Shown: positions 35,013-44,910, counted from the stretch's first letter. The stretch is 64,000 bases of DNA from Thermosynechococcaceae cyanobacterium MS004 (GCA_022402525.1 JAKRSB010000147.1:1-64000), one strand, 5' to 3'. Notes: a model not told the origin generated them from the sequence alone. Program-made: numbers and translations.

Positions 35013-36032
35013 ATGACCAACCCCTCAAAGTCTCTAGCGCCGATGCAAGGCCACCGGATTTGGGTCGTTATTATCAATTATCGAACGGCACAGCTAACGC
35101 TGGACTGTCTGAGCGCGCTTGCCGCAGAGCAGCAGTCTATTCCGCTCTCAGTGGTGGTGGTGGATAATGCCTCTGGCGATCGCTCGGTGGAATTCCTCGC
35201 ATCCGAAATTACGGCGCGGAACTGGGAGGATTGGATTTCACTCCAGCCGCTCTCGATCAACGGTGGATTTAGCTTTGGCAATAATGTAGCAATTCGTCAA
35301 GCCCTCCAGTCTTCAGCGCCACCCGCCTACATTCTGTTGCTGAACCCAGATACCGTAGCGCAGCCCGGTGCGATCGCCGCGCTAGCTGAGTTTTTAGATG
35401 CCCATCCAGAGGTGGGAATAGCGGGAAGCCGCCTTGAAGATCCGGACGGAACCCCCCAATACTCTGCCTTTCGGTTCCCCTCATTTTGGAACGAACTTGA
35501 TCAGGGAATCAGGTTGGGGGTTGTGTCAAAGCTCCTACTGAATCAGCTCATTACGCTACCTCTGAGCGATCATCCCTGTCCAGCAGACTGGTTGGCGGGT
35601 GCTAGCCTGATGGTGCGTCGGGAAGTATTTGAGTCCGTAGGGCTGATGGATGAAGCGTACTTTTTATATTTTGAAGAAGTTGATTTTTGTCGGCGGGCAA
35701 AGCAGGCGGACTGGGGCTGCTGGTATGTGCCTCAAAGCCGCGTAGTGCATTTGGTCGGCCAGAGTTCTGGCGTGACGGATACTAAAAAAGCGCCGCAGCG
35801 CAGACCCCAATACTGGTTTAACTCCCGCCGCCGCTACTTTCTGAAGCATCACGGCTGGATTTATAGCGCCTTGACCGATCTAGGCTGGATGACGGGCTTT
35901 GCCTTGTGGCGAATGCGTCGGGTGCTGCAGCAAAAGCCAGATCCAGACCCGCCCCACTTTCTCCAAGATTTTTTGCAAAACAGTGTCTGGGTTCGGAATA
36001 GGCTTTTGCAAAGTAAGCTCTCGGCCAAATAA
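35013..36032 (+). CDS. Family 2 glycosyltransferase
   Basis: The 339-residue GT-A fold enzyme resembles the rhamnosyltransferase-like group of GT2. 'VVIINYRTAQLTLDCLSAL' starts the nucleotide-sugar fold, 'VVVVDNASGDRS' and 'LLLNPDT' hold the metal/nucleotide-binding acidic residues, and 'WLAGASLMVRREVFESVG' with 'FEEVDFCRRA' is the acceptor/catalytic region. It probably adds a sugar to a surface polysaccharide or glycolipid precursor at the cytoplasmic face of the membrane. It begins a same-strand run with the acetyltransferase and a second glycosyltransferase. Confidence 0.9.
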   Translation: MTNPSKSLAPMQGHRIWVVIINYRTAQLTLDCLSALAAEQQSIPLSVVVVDNASGDRSVEFLASEITARNWEDWISLQPLSINGGFSFGNNVAIRQALQSSAPPAYILLLNPDTVAQPGAIAALAEFLDAHPEVGIAGSRLEDPDGTPQYSAFRFPSFWNELDQGIRLGVVSKLLLNQLITLPLSDHPCPADWLAGASLMVRREVFESVGLMDEAYFLYFEEVDFCRRAKQADWGCWYVPQSRVVHLVGQSSGVTDTKKAPQRRPQYWFNSRRRYFLKHHGWIYSALTDLGWMTGFALWRMRRVLQQKPDPDPPHFLQDFLQNSVWVRNRLLQSKLSAK

Positions 36033-36072
36033 GCTCTGGACAAACTAGGCTCTGGACAAAAGGAGTTCAGCA

Positions 36073-36813
36073 ATGAGTATAGACCCCCAACTAGCTCCCA
36101 ATTCTGCTTCCAGCAAAGCTCCCAGCCCAAAGTCCCAAACCAAAATAGGATTCTGGAGCCAGATTAAAGAAGACTGGGTTGCCCACGGACAAGACTGGAC
36201 AAAGCCCGGATTCCGGGCGGTGGCGGTGCAGCGCTTTGGCGTGTGGCGGATGCAGATTCAGCCGAAAGCGCTGCGTGCCCCCGCTAGTCTGCTATATCGA
36301 TCGCTTTATCGCCATGTACGGAACGTTTACGGCATTGATCTGCCCTACACAGTACAGCTTGGGCGGCGGGTCATCATTGAGCATCAGAGCGGCATCATTA
36401 TTCACGGCGGCAGCGTGATTGGGGATGACTGCATTCTGAGACAGGGTGTGACCCTAGGCAACCGATATCTAGAGCGCCCTCTAGAAGCACCTAGGCTTGG
36501 CCAGCGGGTCAATGTGGGGGCGGGTGCCAAAATTTTAGGCTCAGTGCAGATTGGAGATGATGCCAATGTGGGAGCAAATGCCGTGGTGCTAAAGGATATC
36601 CCTCCAGGACAGACTGCCGTTGGAATTCCAGCGCGGGTGTTGGGTTTAGAAGGGTCTAATCCCTCTAGGCCTTATCCCTCTATACCTAATGGCTCTGTAC
36701 CTAATGGCCCTATAACTAATGCCTCTGACGCGAGGGCATCAGACACAAGGGCATCAGGCGCGAGAGCTTCTGAGTCCAGCCCTTCCAAAATTAGCGCGGA
36801 AGGGGTTTCATAA
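36073..36813 (+). CDS. Left-handed beta-helix acetyltransferase (serine acetyltransferase-like)
   Basis: The 246-residue protein has hexapeptide repeats from about residue 95 to 190 ('IIEHQSGIIIHGGSVIGDDC', 'VNVGAGAKILGSVQIGDDA', 'VGANAVVLKDIPPG'). The domain resembles CysE C-terminal domains, but the helical N-terminal domain is short, as in polysaccharide-associated CysE-like acetyltransferases. Given its place between two glycosyltransferases, O-acetylation of a sugar or lipid is more likely than cysteine synthesis. The last 45 residues are a disordered tandem repeat (DARASDTRASGARAS). The stop codon overlaps the next ATG (TAATG). Confidence 0.82.
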   Translation: MSIDPQLAPNSASSKAPSPKSQTKIGFWSQIKEDWVAHGQDWTKPGFRAVAVQRFGVWRMQIQPKALRAPASLLYRSLYRHVRNVYGIDLPYTVQLGRRVIIEHQSGIIIHGGSVIGDDCILRQGVTLGNRYLERPLEAPRLGQRVNVGAGAKILGSVQIGDDANVGANAVVLKDIPPGQTAVGIPARVLGLEGSNPSRPYPSIPNGSVPNGPITNASDARASDTRASGARASESSPSKISAEGVS

Positions 36814-37928
36814 TGCAGGGTCGACAGGGCGCTGGTGCAGAAAAAGACCCAAAAATAAAAGGCTCGGAAGCGATCGCCATTCAGCCTTGCTTTGGGATTG
36901 TGATCATTGGGCGAAATGAGGGGGAGCGACTGGTCGCCTGTCTCCAGTCTGCGATCGCTCAGGTTCTCTTTCAAAGCCAATCCCAATCCCAGTCCCAGTC
37001 TCAATCCCATCCCATTGTCTATGTAGACTCTGGCTCGACGGATCGCAGTGTGGCCCAGGCCCAGGCATTGGGGGTGGAAGTCGTTGTGCTGAATATGGCA
37101 GAGCCATTTACTGCGGCTCGTGCGCGAAATTTAGGGCTAAAGCGGCTCCTGGAGCTATATCCCATCAGCTACGTTCAGTTTGTAGATGGTGACTGTGCGC
37201 TCAATCCGGTCTGGTGTCAAACTGCTCTGGCAAGCCTTCAAGAACATCCCAAGGCAGCAGTCGTCTGTGGCCGACGGCGGGAGCGTTTTCCCGAAGCTTC
37301 TGTTTTTAATATGCTGTGTGACCTAGAGTGGAATACGCCCGTCGGAGAAGCGATCGCCTGTGGGGGAGATGCTTTGATGCGAGTGGCTGCGCTGCAGCAG
37401 GTGGGCGGATATCGCCCTCATTTGATTGCAGGAGAGGAGCCAGAGCTTTGTTTCCGGCTGCGCCACCAAGGCTGGCAGATTTTGCGCATTGATGCGGAGA
37501 TGACGCTCCATGATGCCCAAATGATGCGGTTTGGGCAGTGGTGGACAAGAGCGGTACGCGGTGGGCACGCCTACGCAGAAGTATCCTGGCTCCATCGCCA
37601 CGATCCAGAGCGATTTTGGCAGCGGGAGTGCTTCCGGATTTTGACTTGGGGCTTGGGACTGCCGTTGGTGAGCTTGGTGCTTTGCCCCTTCACTCACGGC
37701 TGGAGCCTTGGGCTATGGTTGCTTTACCCGCTGCTGGCAGGCAAAATCTTTCGGCAGAAGCGCGATCGCGATGGCAGTAAAACTGCACTGTACTATGCCC
37801 TATTCTGCACGTTGATTAAGTTTCCAGAGCTTCAGGGGCTGCTGGTGTTCCATTTTCATCGGCTCAGGGGCGATCGCAGTGTCCTGATTGAATACAAAGG
37901 GGCGGCGTCACCCAACGAAACAGTGTAG
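36813..37928 (+). CDS. Family 2 glycosyltransferase with C-terminal membrane segments
   Basis: The 371-residue GT2-type enzyme has 'GIVIIGRNEGERL', 'VYVDSGSTDRS' and 'VQFVDGDCALNP' (DxD-type metal site), then 'CGGDALMRVAAL' and 'AGEEPELCFRLR' (acidic catalytic region). Two hydrophobic stretches near residues 275-310 suggest membrane anchoring. A poly-(Gln-Ser) tract (residues about 54-65) interrupts the fold between the first and second strands. Start and previous stop overlap by one base, so the genes are translationally coupled. The substrate is unknown; surface glycan synthesis is the likely context. Confidence 0.88.
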   Translation: MQGRQGAGAEKDPKIKGSEAIAIQPCFGIVIIGRNEGERLVACLQSAIAQVLFQSQSQSQSQSQSHPIVYVDSGSTDRSVAQAQALGVEVVVLNMAEPFTAARARNLGLKRLLELYPISYVQFVDGDCALNPVWCQTALASLQEHPKAAVVCGRRRERFPEASVFNMLCDLEWNTPVGEAIACGGDALMRVAALQQVGGYRPHLIAGEEPELCFRLRHQGWQILRIDAEMTLHDAQMMRFGQWWTRAVRGGHAYAEVSWLHRHDPERFWQRECFRILTWGLGLPLVSLVLCPFTHGWSLGLWLLYPLLAGKIFRQKRDRDGSKTALYYALFCTLIKFPELQGLLVFHFHRLRGDRSVLIEYKGAASPNETV

Positions 37929-37956
37929 CGAGAGGGTACGAGATTTTCGATGTGAG

Positions 37957-38061
37957 CGTGAGTTCGATAATGCATTTGAAGCCCCTCACCCCAAATCCCT
38001 CAGCCAAAGGCGAGGGGCTTCAGAAGCTTGATTTTTCATTGCCCCTCCTCCTCCCTAGGGA
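37957..38061. repeat. Truncated second copy of the MITE-like element
   Basis: The copy begins with the same terminal repeat CGTGAGTTCGA (37957-37967) and follows the element at 1-154 with few differences through 'ccctagggaa'. It then stops: the G-rich half and the right terminal repeat are missing. It lies 28 bp after a glycosyltransferase stop and ends about 24 bp from the 3' end of the convergent coiled-coil gene. Confidence 0.85.
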
Positions 38062-38084
38062 ATCAGTCCTGCATCAGAAGCAGA

Positions 38085-38657
38085 CTAGCGCAGGAAAAGC
38101 AGCCCTAGTAGCATCAAAAACCCCACAATGCCGCTCACCGTGGCAAAGGTATCGACATAGCGCTTGAGTTCGTTATAGCGGCGCTCTAGCTTTTGCATCG
38201 CGGCTCGGTCTGTGTAGAGGGTTGAGTTGAAGTGCTGGAGAGAACTCTCAATCCACTGAATGCGATCGCTTCCGTCTGGGTTGGCCGCTCCCTTTTTCTG
38301 AAGTTCTTCAAGGCGAGCCAATCCTTGGTGGTCTTGCTCTATTTTTTCTTGGAGTTGACGCCCCATAGCGTCAAAATCAAACCGAAAATTGGTGAGCTGC
38401 GCCTGAAGCTGCTCAGAGCGCGTTTCAAATTGTGACTCAATCTGGGCAAGTTTGACTTCTAGTGCCTTGGACTGATCGGGGATATTTTTGAAGAGTGTCT
38501 CGGTACGGCTGAGATTGGACTGGAGCGCTTCTCCCTGCTCCAGTAGGCCTGCAAACTGCGTTTTTAGTCGGGCAAGCTCTTCTAGAACCTCGCCCGACTC
38601 TGCAAAACGCTTTCGCAGTGCGGTTAATTCCTGCTCAATTTGATCAATCTCGTTCAA
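38085..38657 (-). CDS. Coiled-coil protein with C-terminal membrane anchor
   Basis: The 190-residue protein is almost entirely heptad-like helix from residue 1 to about 165 ('IEQELTALRKRF', 'LEVKLAQIESQFE', 'KLERRYNELKRY'), ending in one hydrophobic segment ('VSGIVGFLMLLGLLFL') and a single Arg. This gives a tail-anchored coiled coil facing the cytoplasm. No family name is recognised. It lies downstream of the response-regulator gene on the same strand with 172 bp between. The truncated MITE copy ends next to its stop codon. Confidence 0.75.
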   Translation of the reverse strand: MNEIDQIEQELTALRKRFAESGEVLEELARLKTQFAGLLEQGEALQSNLSRTETLFKNIPDQSKALEVKLAQIESQFETRSEQLQAQLTNFRFDFDAMGRQLQEKIEQDHQGLARLEELQKKGAANPDGSDRIQWIESSLQHFNSTLYTDRAAMQKLERRYNELKRYVDTFATVSGIVGFLMLLGLLFLR

Positions 38658-38829
38658 AGCTTTTTCCTGTAACCGTTCTATTGCGATCGCTCAACCTTTT
38701 GGGTATTCTCCTTTGCCGCCCAAAAACGTTTGCCAGCGTTACGTTTGCTTATTCTTTCTGCTCAGTGAATTTTTGCTATTCGATCTTGTTGATTTCTATT
38801 ACGGTCTTGTCGATTTCTATTGTCGATTT

Positions 38830-39825
38830 CTATTGGGGCAGAAGGTGTCTAGATAGCGTTAATTTTGACTTTAGCCTATCGGCTTGATCACATAAACCCC
38901 CTAGCATCTGAATTTCCCAACCCGCTTTGAGTAACCGATAGGGGAGACTAGCGCGACCAAAAATATTCTCTAGCGCCGAAAAAAAGTCGTAATGGGATTG
39001 ACTAGGCGGCCAGGTCTGTAGCAGTTCCTGAAGCCAGACCTGCGACTCAGCAGCGTTAGCGGCCCAGGCGGCCTGACAAATTTGAAGCCGCACGGTCAAG
39101 GAAAACCCTTGCGTCTGAGCATGTTGATAGGCCAGTCGAAAATAGTTAATGGCTAGCCGTGAATGTTGATTAAAGGACACAATGAGCTGCCCTGCTAAGT
39201 ACAGCGCGCTCACATGGCCTGGGTTGCGCTGCAGCTTTTTGTCGATTTGCGTCATCAGGCTAGCCGCAAGGTCAGGCGTCTCCACCCGCTCCAAAAGCAC
39301 CAGAATAGGCTCTAGCTCAAACTGATTGGGGTTGATCAGCAGGTCTGAGAGGGTTTTCAAAAGTTCATCTTCTGGCGATCGCGTCACAGTAGGGGGCGCA
39401 GGGCTGGCGGTATTCATTCCGGCCAGCAGCTTTTGCATCAGCCCTGGGCTCATTTGGCTATAGCCTCGATGAACGGAGCGGATCGAGTTGGCCAAGTCTT
39501 CGGCTGAAGTACTTTTTAAGAGATATCCCTGAGCGCCCGCCTGAAGCACAGCAGCGATCGTCTCGTCTGGCTCTGACCCGCTCAGCATCAGTACCGAAAC
39601 GGACGGAAAGCGTCTGCAAATAATTTGAGCCGCTACAACACCATCCATGACGGGCATGTACTGATCAATGAGCAGAACATCCGGACTGAGGGCGCTAACC
39701 AAGTCGATCGCCTCTTGACCATTTGCGCCCGTCCCCACAATGTCAATATCAGGTTCTGCTTCCAGCAGAGCCTTGAGTCCTTGAGTGACTACTTTTTGGT
39801 CATCAACAATAACAACTTTAATCAT
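38830..39825 (-). CDS. NarL-type response regulator lacking the HTH output domain
   Basis: The receiver domain (residues 1-120) is NarL-like, with 'VVIVDDQ', phosphoacceptor Asp54 in 'LLIDQYMP', 'MLSGSE' and 'LLKSTSAEDL'. The expected LuxR-type DNA-binding domain is absent. In its place, residues 145-331 form a helical region with TPR-like features ('GHVSALYLAGQLIVSF', 'RLAINYFRLAYQHAQTQG'), suggesting protein-protein output. No histidine kinase gene is adjacent; murE lies 90 bp upstream on the same strand. Confidence 0.82.
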   Translation of the reverse strand: MIKVVIVDDQKVVTQGLKALLEAEPDIDIVGTGANGQEAIDLVSALSPDVLLIDQYMPVMDGVVAAQIICRRFPSVSVLMLSGSEPDETIAAVLQAGAQGYLLKSTSAEDLANSIRSVHRGYSQMSPGLMQKLLAGMNTASPAPPTVTRSPEDELLKTLSDLLINPNQFELEPILVLLERVETPDLAASLMTQIDKKLQRNPGHVSALYLAGQLIVSFNQHSRLAINYFRLAYQHAQTQGFSLTVRLQICQAAWAANAAESQVWLQELLQTWPPSQSHYDFFSALENIFGRASLPYRLLKAGWEIQMLGGLCDQADRLKSKLTLSRHLLPQ

Positions 39826-39840
39826 CTAGGCAATCATTTT

Positions 39841-39891
39841 GTCCGGGAGGGATTTTAGTCCGGGAGAGATTCTAGTCCGGGAGAGATTCTA
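39841..39891. repeat. Three 17-bp tandem repeats between murE and the response regulator
   Basis: The units are gtccgggagggatttta, gtccgggagagattcta and gtccgggagagattcta, ending 25 bp before the murE stop. On the minus strand they form the leader of the response-regulator gene. Confidence 0.85.
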
Positions 39892-39915
39892 GGAGGGAGG
39901 TATTAAAGAAAACTG

Positions 39916-41424
39916 CTACAGGAGGCTGTACCGTTTTTTGAGGGCAGCTTCCGCTTCTTCACGATCATCAAAGTGAATTTTCTCTGTGCCCAAAATCTGA
40001 TAGTCTTCATGGCCTTTACCCGCAATAAGTACGGCATCACCAGGTTGGGCTTGAGCGATCGCTATCTCTATGGCAGTCCGGCGATCTGCTTCTACTAGGG
40101 GGCTGCTGGCGGCAGGAATACCGGCCAGGACATCTTCTAAAATCTTGTGCGGATCTTCGGTTCTTGGGTTATCGGAGGTAACGACGGCAAGATCGGCCAG
40201 CTCAGCCGCGATCGCGCCCATCTGCGGCCGCTTCGTGCGATCGCGATCGCCACCGCAGCCAAACACGCAAATGACTTTTCCTGGAACAAAGGGGCGTGCA
40301 GCTTCGAGAAGGTTTTTCAGGCTATCGGGGGTGTGGGCATAATCCACCACCACGCTAATATCCTGGTCGGGCTTCACCACAATTTGCTGCATTCGTCCTG
40401 GGACACCCGTAAAGGTGGCCAGGGCTTTCACAATCGATTCCAGCGCTAGACCCAGCGCTAAGCCAGCCCCCACTGCGGCGAGGAAATTGGCCACATTAAA
40501 TTGACCCACCAAAGGAAGCTGAAAGGCAGTCTTTCCGGCGGGGGTGTGGAGCTGGCCCGAAACGCCCGAAACACCATAACTCAGCTCGCTCGTCCATAAA
40601 TCAGCAGCGTCAGAGACTGTGCTATAAGTCCAGACTTGATCCTGAGGCAACCGGGCAGCTAGCCTGAGACCATACTCATCGTCAGCATTGAGAATGGCTT
40701 TACCCGTCAGGTAGGTGGGAGAAAAGAGCAACGCCTTTGCTTCAAAGTAGCGCTCTAGGGTTTTGTGGTAGTCCAGATGATCTTGAGTGAGGTTGGTAAA
40801 GACGGCCACGTCAAATTCACAGCCCAGCACCCGCTTTTGGTCTAGGGCATGGGAGCTGACTTCCATAATGCCGTAGGCGCAGCCTGCCTCAACGGCTTGT
40901 CGATAGGTCTGCTGGAGATCCACGGCAAAAGGGGTGGTGTGGGTGGCGGTTTCTTCGTATCCAGGCCAGCGAGCATAGAGGGTGCCCAGTAGTGCGGTGG
41001 GGTGCTGGGTCTGGTTAAGCAGATACTCAATCAGATGGCTGGTGGTGGTTTTGCCGTTGGTTCCGGTAATGCCCACCAGCTTGAGCTGGCGCGTAGGATG
41101 ACCAAAAAAGGCCGTGGCGATCGCCGCGCAGGCTTCATTCATGTCCGTCATGGGGATCACTAGGGCATCGCCGAGGGAACCGCGATCGGCCTGGGTGGAG
41201 ACCAGTGCTGCGATCGCCCCGGACTGGACGGCACTCGACCAAAAGTTACCGCCATCCACCCGCGTCCCTGGCATTCCTAAAAAGAGATGCCCTGGCTGGG
41301 CAGTCCAAGAGTTGGTGGAAAGCCCCGTCACTTCTGCATCCAGCGCCGGATGGGAGAGCGATCGCCAATCCTCAGCAAACAGCGTGATGGGCAATTGTGT
41401 GAGCAACTCTCGCAGTCGAACCAT
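39916..41424 (-). CDS. murE: UDP-MurNAc-tripeptide synthetase (MurE)
   Basis: The 502-residue cytoplasmic ligase adds the third amino acid to UDP-N-acetylmuramoyl-L-Ala-D-Glu in peptidoglycan synthesis. ATP is bound by 'GITGTNGKTTT' near residue 118. 'MEVSSHALDQ', 'NLTQDHLDYH' and the motif 'TSDNPRTEDP' follow; the DNPR sequence specifies meso-diaminopimelate. 'LIAGKGHEDYQ' is the C-terminal signature. Length and motifs are normal. Confidence 0.97.
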   Translation of the reverse strand: MVRLRELLTQLPITLFAEDWRSLSHPALDAEVTGLSTNSWTAQPGHLFLGMPGTRVDGGNFWSSAVQSGAIAALVSTQADRGSLGDALVIPMTDMNEACAAIATAFFGHPTRQLKLVGITGTNGKTTTSHLIEYLLNQTQHPTALLGTLYARWPGYEETATHTTPFAVDLQQTYRQAVEAGCAYGIMEVSSHALDQKRVLGCEFDVAVFTNLTQDHLDYHKTLERYFEAKALLFSPTYLTGKAILNADDEYGLRLAARLPQDQVWTYSTVSDAADLWTSELSYGVSGVSGQLHTPAGKTAFQLPLVGQFNVANFLAAVGAGLALGLALESIVKALATFTGVPGRMQQIVVKPDQDISVVVDYAHTPDSLKNLLEAARPFVPGKVICVFGCGGDRDRTKRPQMGAIAAELADLAVVTSDNPRTEDPHKILEDVLAGIPAASSPLVEADRRTAIEIAIAQAQPGDAVLIAGKGHEDYQILGTEKIHFDDREEAEAALKKRYSLL

Positions 41425-41520
41425 ACCTATGCCTCTTAAGCTCTTAAATAATTAGCCCTTAAACTTGAGGTCATTCTAAGCTGCACTGACCAGAATTTCT
41501 AGCAATGGTTTTTATCAATA

Positions 41521-41574
41521 GTTTCTAGCGGTGGATTCTGGCGGTAGATTCTGGCGGTAGGTTCTGGCAGTAGG
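41521..41574. repeat. Short tandem repeat upstream of the ABM-fold membrane protein gene
   Basis: About four units close to 'gattctggcggta' (13-14 bp) stand in the intergenic region. A smaller duplication (ccaaatctaaatctat/ccaaatctaag) follows at 41627-41650. Confidence 0.7.
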
Positions 41575-41664
41575 CACATTGACAATGCCAATACAATATC
41601 CGTACCTGTCACCCGTGAGTTTGTCCAAATCTAAATCTATCCAAATCTAAGTACCTTCTCTCCA

Positions 41665-42360
41665 ATGCCCAAAGACAATGACCCCCAGGCACAGTCCAAT
41701 GCCAGCATTGTGATTGAATATGATGAAATTGCCCAGGACAAGGAGGCGCAGTTTCTCCATTGGCAATCCGAAATCAAGGCGGGTCTTTTACAGTTTGAGG
41801 GCTATCTAAAAACCGACGTGTGTCGACCGATTCCTGGGGTTCAGGAGAAGTGGTACATCGTTGTGCATTTTGACTCTTCTGCCCATCTGGGAGAATGGCT
41901 CGACTCAGATATTCGCTACGGGATCATTGGCAAGGGAAAGAAAAAATTTGGCCCTTACCGCTACAAAATTCAGACAGGGTTTGAAGGCTGGTTTGGGCAG
42001 TTTAGGGAGGGTGCTTCAGAGATAGCTCCACCAGCTTGGAAGCAAGCCTGTGCCGTACTGCTGGGCCTCTACCCGACGGTGATGCTGGAAACGATGGTGT
42101 TTGATCAGTTTGGCATTATGGCGTCTTGGCCACTCGCGCCAAAAATGTTTGTCAATAATCTCGTGAGTTGCGTGCTGCTGACTTGGGTTGTGATGCCCCT
42201 GACAACTGGAGTCTTGAAGTTTTGGCTCAAGCCCCAGGCTGGGCGTGATGGGAGGGACGAGCGATCGCCTTTTCTCTCTCAAACCAACCTCATGGGCCTG
42301 TTAATCATTTTGATTGCCTATGGATTCATGATTGTGATCTTTCAATCCGTGACCAGGTAA
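41665..42360 (+). CDS. ABM-fold protein with C-terminal membrane helices
   Basis: The 231-residue protein opens with a ferredoxin-like ABM domain (about residues 12-105; 'FLHWQSEIKAGLLQFEGYL', 'KWYIVVHFDSSAHLGEWLDS'). This domain is found in antibiotic-biosynthesis-monooxygenase-like proteins. Three hydrophobic segments follow near 128-150, 160-185 and 208-227. Proteins of this arrangement are common in bacteria, but the reaction is not established. It stands alone between murE (divergent) and glyS. Confidence 0.75.
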   Translation: MPKDNDPQAQSNASIVIEYDEIAQDKEAQFLHWQSEIKAGLLQFEGYLKTDVCRPIPGVQEKWYIVVHFDSSAHLGEWLDSDIRYGIIGKGKKKFGPYRYKIQTGFEGWFGQFREGASEIAPPAWKQACAVLLGLYPTVMLETMVFDQFGIMASWPLAPKMFVNNLVSCVLLTWVVMPLTTGVLKFWLKPQAGRDGRDERSPFLSQTNLMGLLIILIAYGFMIVIFQSVTR

Positions 42361-42600
42361 TGCTGAGCCAGTAAATCAGAACCAGTAATTCAGAACCAGC
42401 AATTCAGGGCAAGAGTAATCCAAAACCCTCAGGATTAAACCCTCAGGGTTAAATCAGGATAAACAATCAAGGTAAACTGTTGAAGCTAAGCGGGGCCGTA
42501 ATGATGGCCAAGCCGATGGGGTAGATGCTTAGCCAAAGACCTTCGGGAATAATTCAGAATTTTTAGGACCTTGACTTAGTTAGGACTGTGCGAAAGGGCT

Positions 42601-44826
42601 ATGGCGACGTTTTTGTTGGAAGTTGGAACCGAAGAATTACCCGCACAGTTTGTGGCGTCCGCACTGCAGCAGTGGCGATCGCGGATTCCGGCAGATCTTA
42701 AGGCGCATTTTCTGGAGGCTGACCAGATTGAGGTTTTTGGGACACCTCGACGCTTGGCGGTTCTCATTCAGGGTCTGCCAGACCAGCAACCCCAGCGGGA
42801 AGAAGAAATCAAGGGTCCCCCAGCCCAAGCAGCTTTTAAGAACGGACAGCCAACCCCAGCCGCCCTCGGCTTTGCCCGAAAGCAGGGCGTTGAAGTGTCG
42901 GACTTTGAGCTACGCCCTACGGACAAAGGCGAGTTTGTCTTTGTTCGGAAAGTGACCGAAGGCCGCGCCACGCCGGAAGTCCTCTCCGAGCTGATTCCCC
43001 AATGGATTTTTGGTCTAGAGGGTAAACGCTTTATGCGCTGGGCCGAGGGAGATCTGCGCTTTTCGCGTCCGGTGCGGTGGCTTGTGAGCCTTTGGAATGA
43101 GGCCGTGCTGCCCCTCCAACTTGAAAATGCTGGCACCCTGGTCAAGAGCGATCGCCTCTCTTGGGGGCATCGTGTGCTGCACCCAGATCCTGTTTCTATT
43201 CCAACCGCAGCCGCCTATGCCGAAACCCTTGGATCGGCCTACGTCCAGGTTGACCCCGACCAGCGCCAAGCAACTATTCTCAAGCAGGTCAAGAGTGCGG
43301 CCCAATCCGTCCGGGGACAGGCCGAGATTCCAGGGGATTTGCTGTCTGAGGTCGTCTTTTTGGTGGAGTGGCCTACGGCAGTGGTGGGCAGTTTTGCAGC
43401 AGAGTTTTTAGAGCTTCCGCCTGAAGTTGTCACGACAGAGATGGTGAGTCACCAGCGCTATTTTCCGGTAAGGCCCGTAGGCCAATCTAGCGTCCAGGAC
43501 CATGGGCTGCTGCCTTATTTCATTACGATTTCTAATGGAGATCCTGGCAAGTCTGACGTCATTGCCGCCGGGAATGAGCGCGTGATTCGGGCTAGGCTCT
43601 CGGACGGACAGTTTTTCTTTAAGGCTGATCAGGCGATCGCCCTGGCCGACTATCTACCCAAGCTCGAAACCGTCACCTTCCAAGCGGATCTCGGCTCCGT
43701 GCGCGCCAAGGCAGACCGCATTCAGCAGAATGCCCAGATGATTACCCAGCAGCTCACCCAGCCCCTCAGCCTAGACGCCAAAACCATTGCTTCCATTGAC
43801 CGCGCCGCCCTGCTCTGCAAAGCAGACCTCGTGACCCAGATGGTGGGGGAATTCCCTGAGCTTCAGGGAATTATGGGCGAAAAATACGCGATCGCCAGTG
43901 GGGAGCCGGAAGCTGTCGCCACTGCGATCGCTGAGCACTACCATCCCCGCACGGCTGAAGATAGTTTGCCCCAGTCCCTCCCTGGACAGGTAGTGGCCAT
44001 CAGCGATCGTCTGGATACTCTCGTGTGCATTTTTGGCCTGGGGATGCTGCCGACAGGCTCCTCCGATCCCTTCGCGCTGCGTCGTGCTGCCAATGCTGTT
44101 CTCAATATCATCTGGTCAGCCCAGCTTCCCCTTAACCTGAAGCAGCTTCTTCAGTCCGCTACGGCACGCTTTACCCAAACCTTTCATACACTAACCCCTC
44201 AGCGAGTGGCCTCAAAACCAGGCGCTTCTCAGACTGGCTCTAGCCCACAAGATACTCTACAGATCCAGCTTCAGGACTTCTTTCTCCAGCGCATTCGCAC
44301 CCTCCTGCAAGAAGAGCACCACATCGATTACGACTTGGTCAGTGCCGTACTGGGCGAAACCGATCCAGACTATACGCAACGCGCCCTCGAAGACTTGCTG
44401 GATCTCCTCACCCGCGCCCAGTTTCTGCAGCAGCTGCGCGCCGATGGAACCCTGGGCACCCTTTATGAAACGATTAATCGAGCTACCCGTCTTGCCAAAC
44501 AAGGGAGCCTTGACACCCATACCCTTGATCCCGCTGCTGCCATTGACCCTGCCCATCTTCAGCAAGCTTCAGAAAAAGCGCTCTACCACGAAATAGTTGC
44601 CCTCCTGCCCCAAACCCAGCGCGCCTCTCAAGCACGAGATTACGCACTGCTGGTACAAGAGCTTGTGGCGATCGCGCCCAGGGTGAGTGACTTTTTTGAT
44701 GGTGCAGATAGCGTACTGGTGATGGCCGAAGATCCCAATCTTCGCCAAAACCGACTCAACCTGCTGGGGCTATTGCGAAACCATGCCAGAGTCTTGGCGG
44801 ACTTTGGTGAAGTGGTTAAAAGTTAG
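42601..44826 (+). CDS. glyS: Glycyl-tRNA synthetase beta subunit
   Basis: This is the 741-residue beta subunit of the bacterial alpha2beta2 glycyl-tRNA synthetase, which charges tRNA-Gly together with GlyQ. It opens with the family's '[15 protein letters not shown]', carries '[20 protein letters not shown]' and '[12 protein letters not shown]', and has an HD-like segment and a C-terminal anticodon-binding DALR domain ending 'NRLNLLGLL'. glyQ is not in the window; in cyanobacteria the two genes are often apart. A short, less conserved stretch lies near residues 535-550. Confidence 0.97.
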   Translation: MATFLLEVGTEELPAQFVASALQQWRSRIPADLKAHFLEADQIEVFGTPRRLAVLIQGLPDQQPQREEEIKGPPAQAAFKNGQPTPAALGFARKQGVEVSDFELRPTDKGEFVFVRKVTEGRATPEVLSELIPQWIFGLEGKRFMRWAEGDLRFSRPVRWLVSLWNEAVLPLQLENAGTLVKSDRLSWGHRVLHPDPVSIPTAAAYAETLGSAYVQVDPDQRQATILKQVKSAAQSVRGQAEIPGDLLSEVVFLVEWPTAVVGSFAAEFLELPPEVVTTEMVSHQRYFPVRPVGQSSVQDHGLLPYFITISNGDPGKSDVIAAGNERVIRARLSDGQFFFKADQAIALADYLPKLETVTFQADLGSVRAKADRIQQNAQMITQQLTQPLSLDAKTIASIDRAALLCKADLVTQMVGEFPELQGIMGEKYAIASGEPEAVATAIAEHYHPRTAEDSLPQSLPGQVVAISDRLDTLVCIFGLGMLPTGSSDPFALRRAANAVLNIIWSAQLPLNLKQLLQSATARFTQTFHTLTPQRVASKPGASQTGSSPQDTLQIQLQDFFLQRIRTLLQEEHHIDYDLVSAVLGETDPDYTQRALEDLLDLLTRAQFLQQLRADGTLGTLYETINRATRLAKQGSLDTHTLDPAAAIDPAHLQQASEKALYHEIVALLPQTQRASQARDYALLVQELVAIAPRVSDFFDGADSVLVMAEDPNLRQNRLNLLGLLRNHARVLADFGEVVKS

Positions 44827-44910
44827 GCTGTGGCTATAACGTAGGGTTGCAAGGTTGTTGCAAGGTTGTTTTGCAGACCTGTGTGAGTAGACTCAAATCT
44901 CGTTTAAAGA

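Noticed and set aside
36813-37928. Frameshift at the QSQSQS tract of the glycosyltransferase
   Set aside because: The tract is in frame and conserved motifs continue on both sides.
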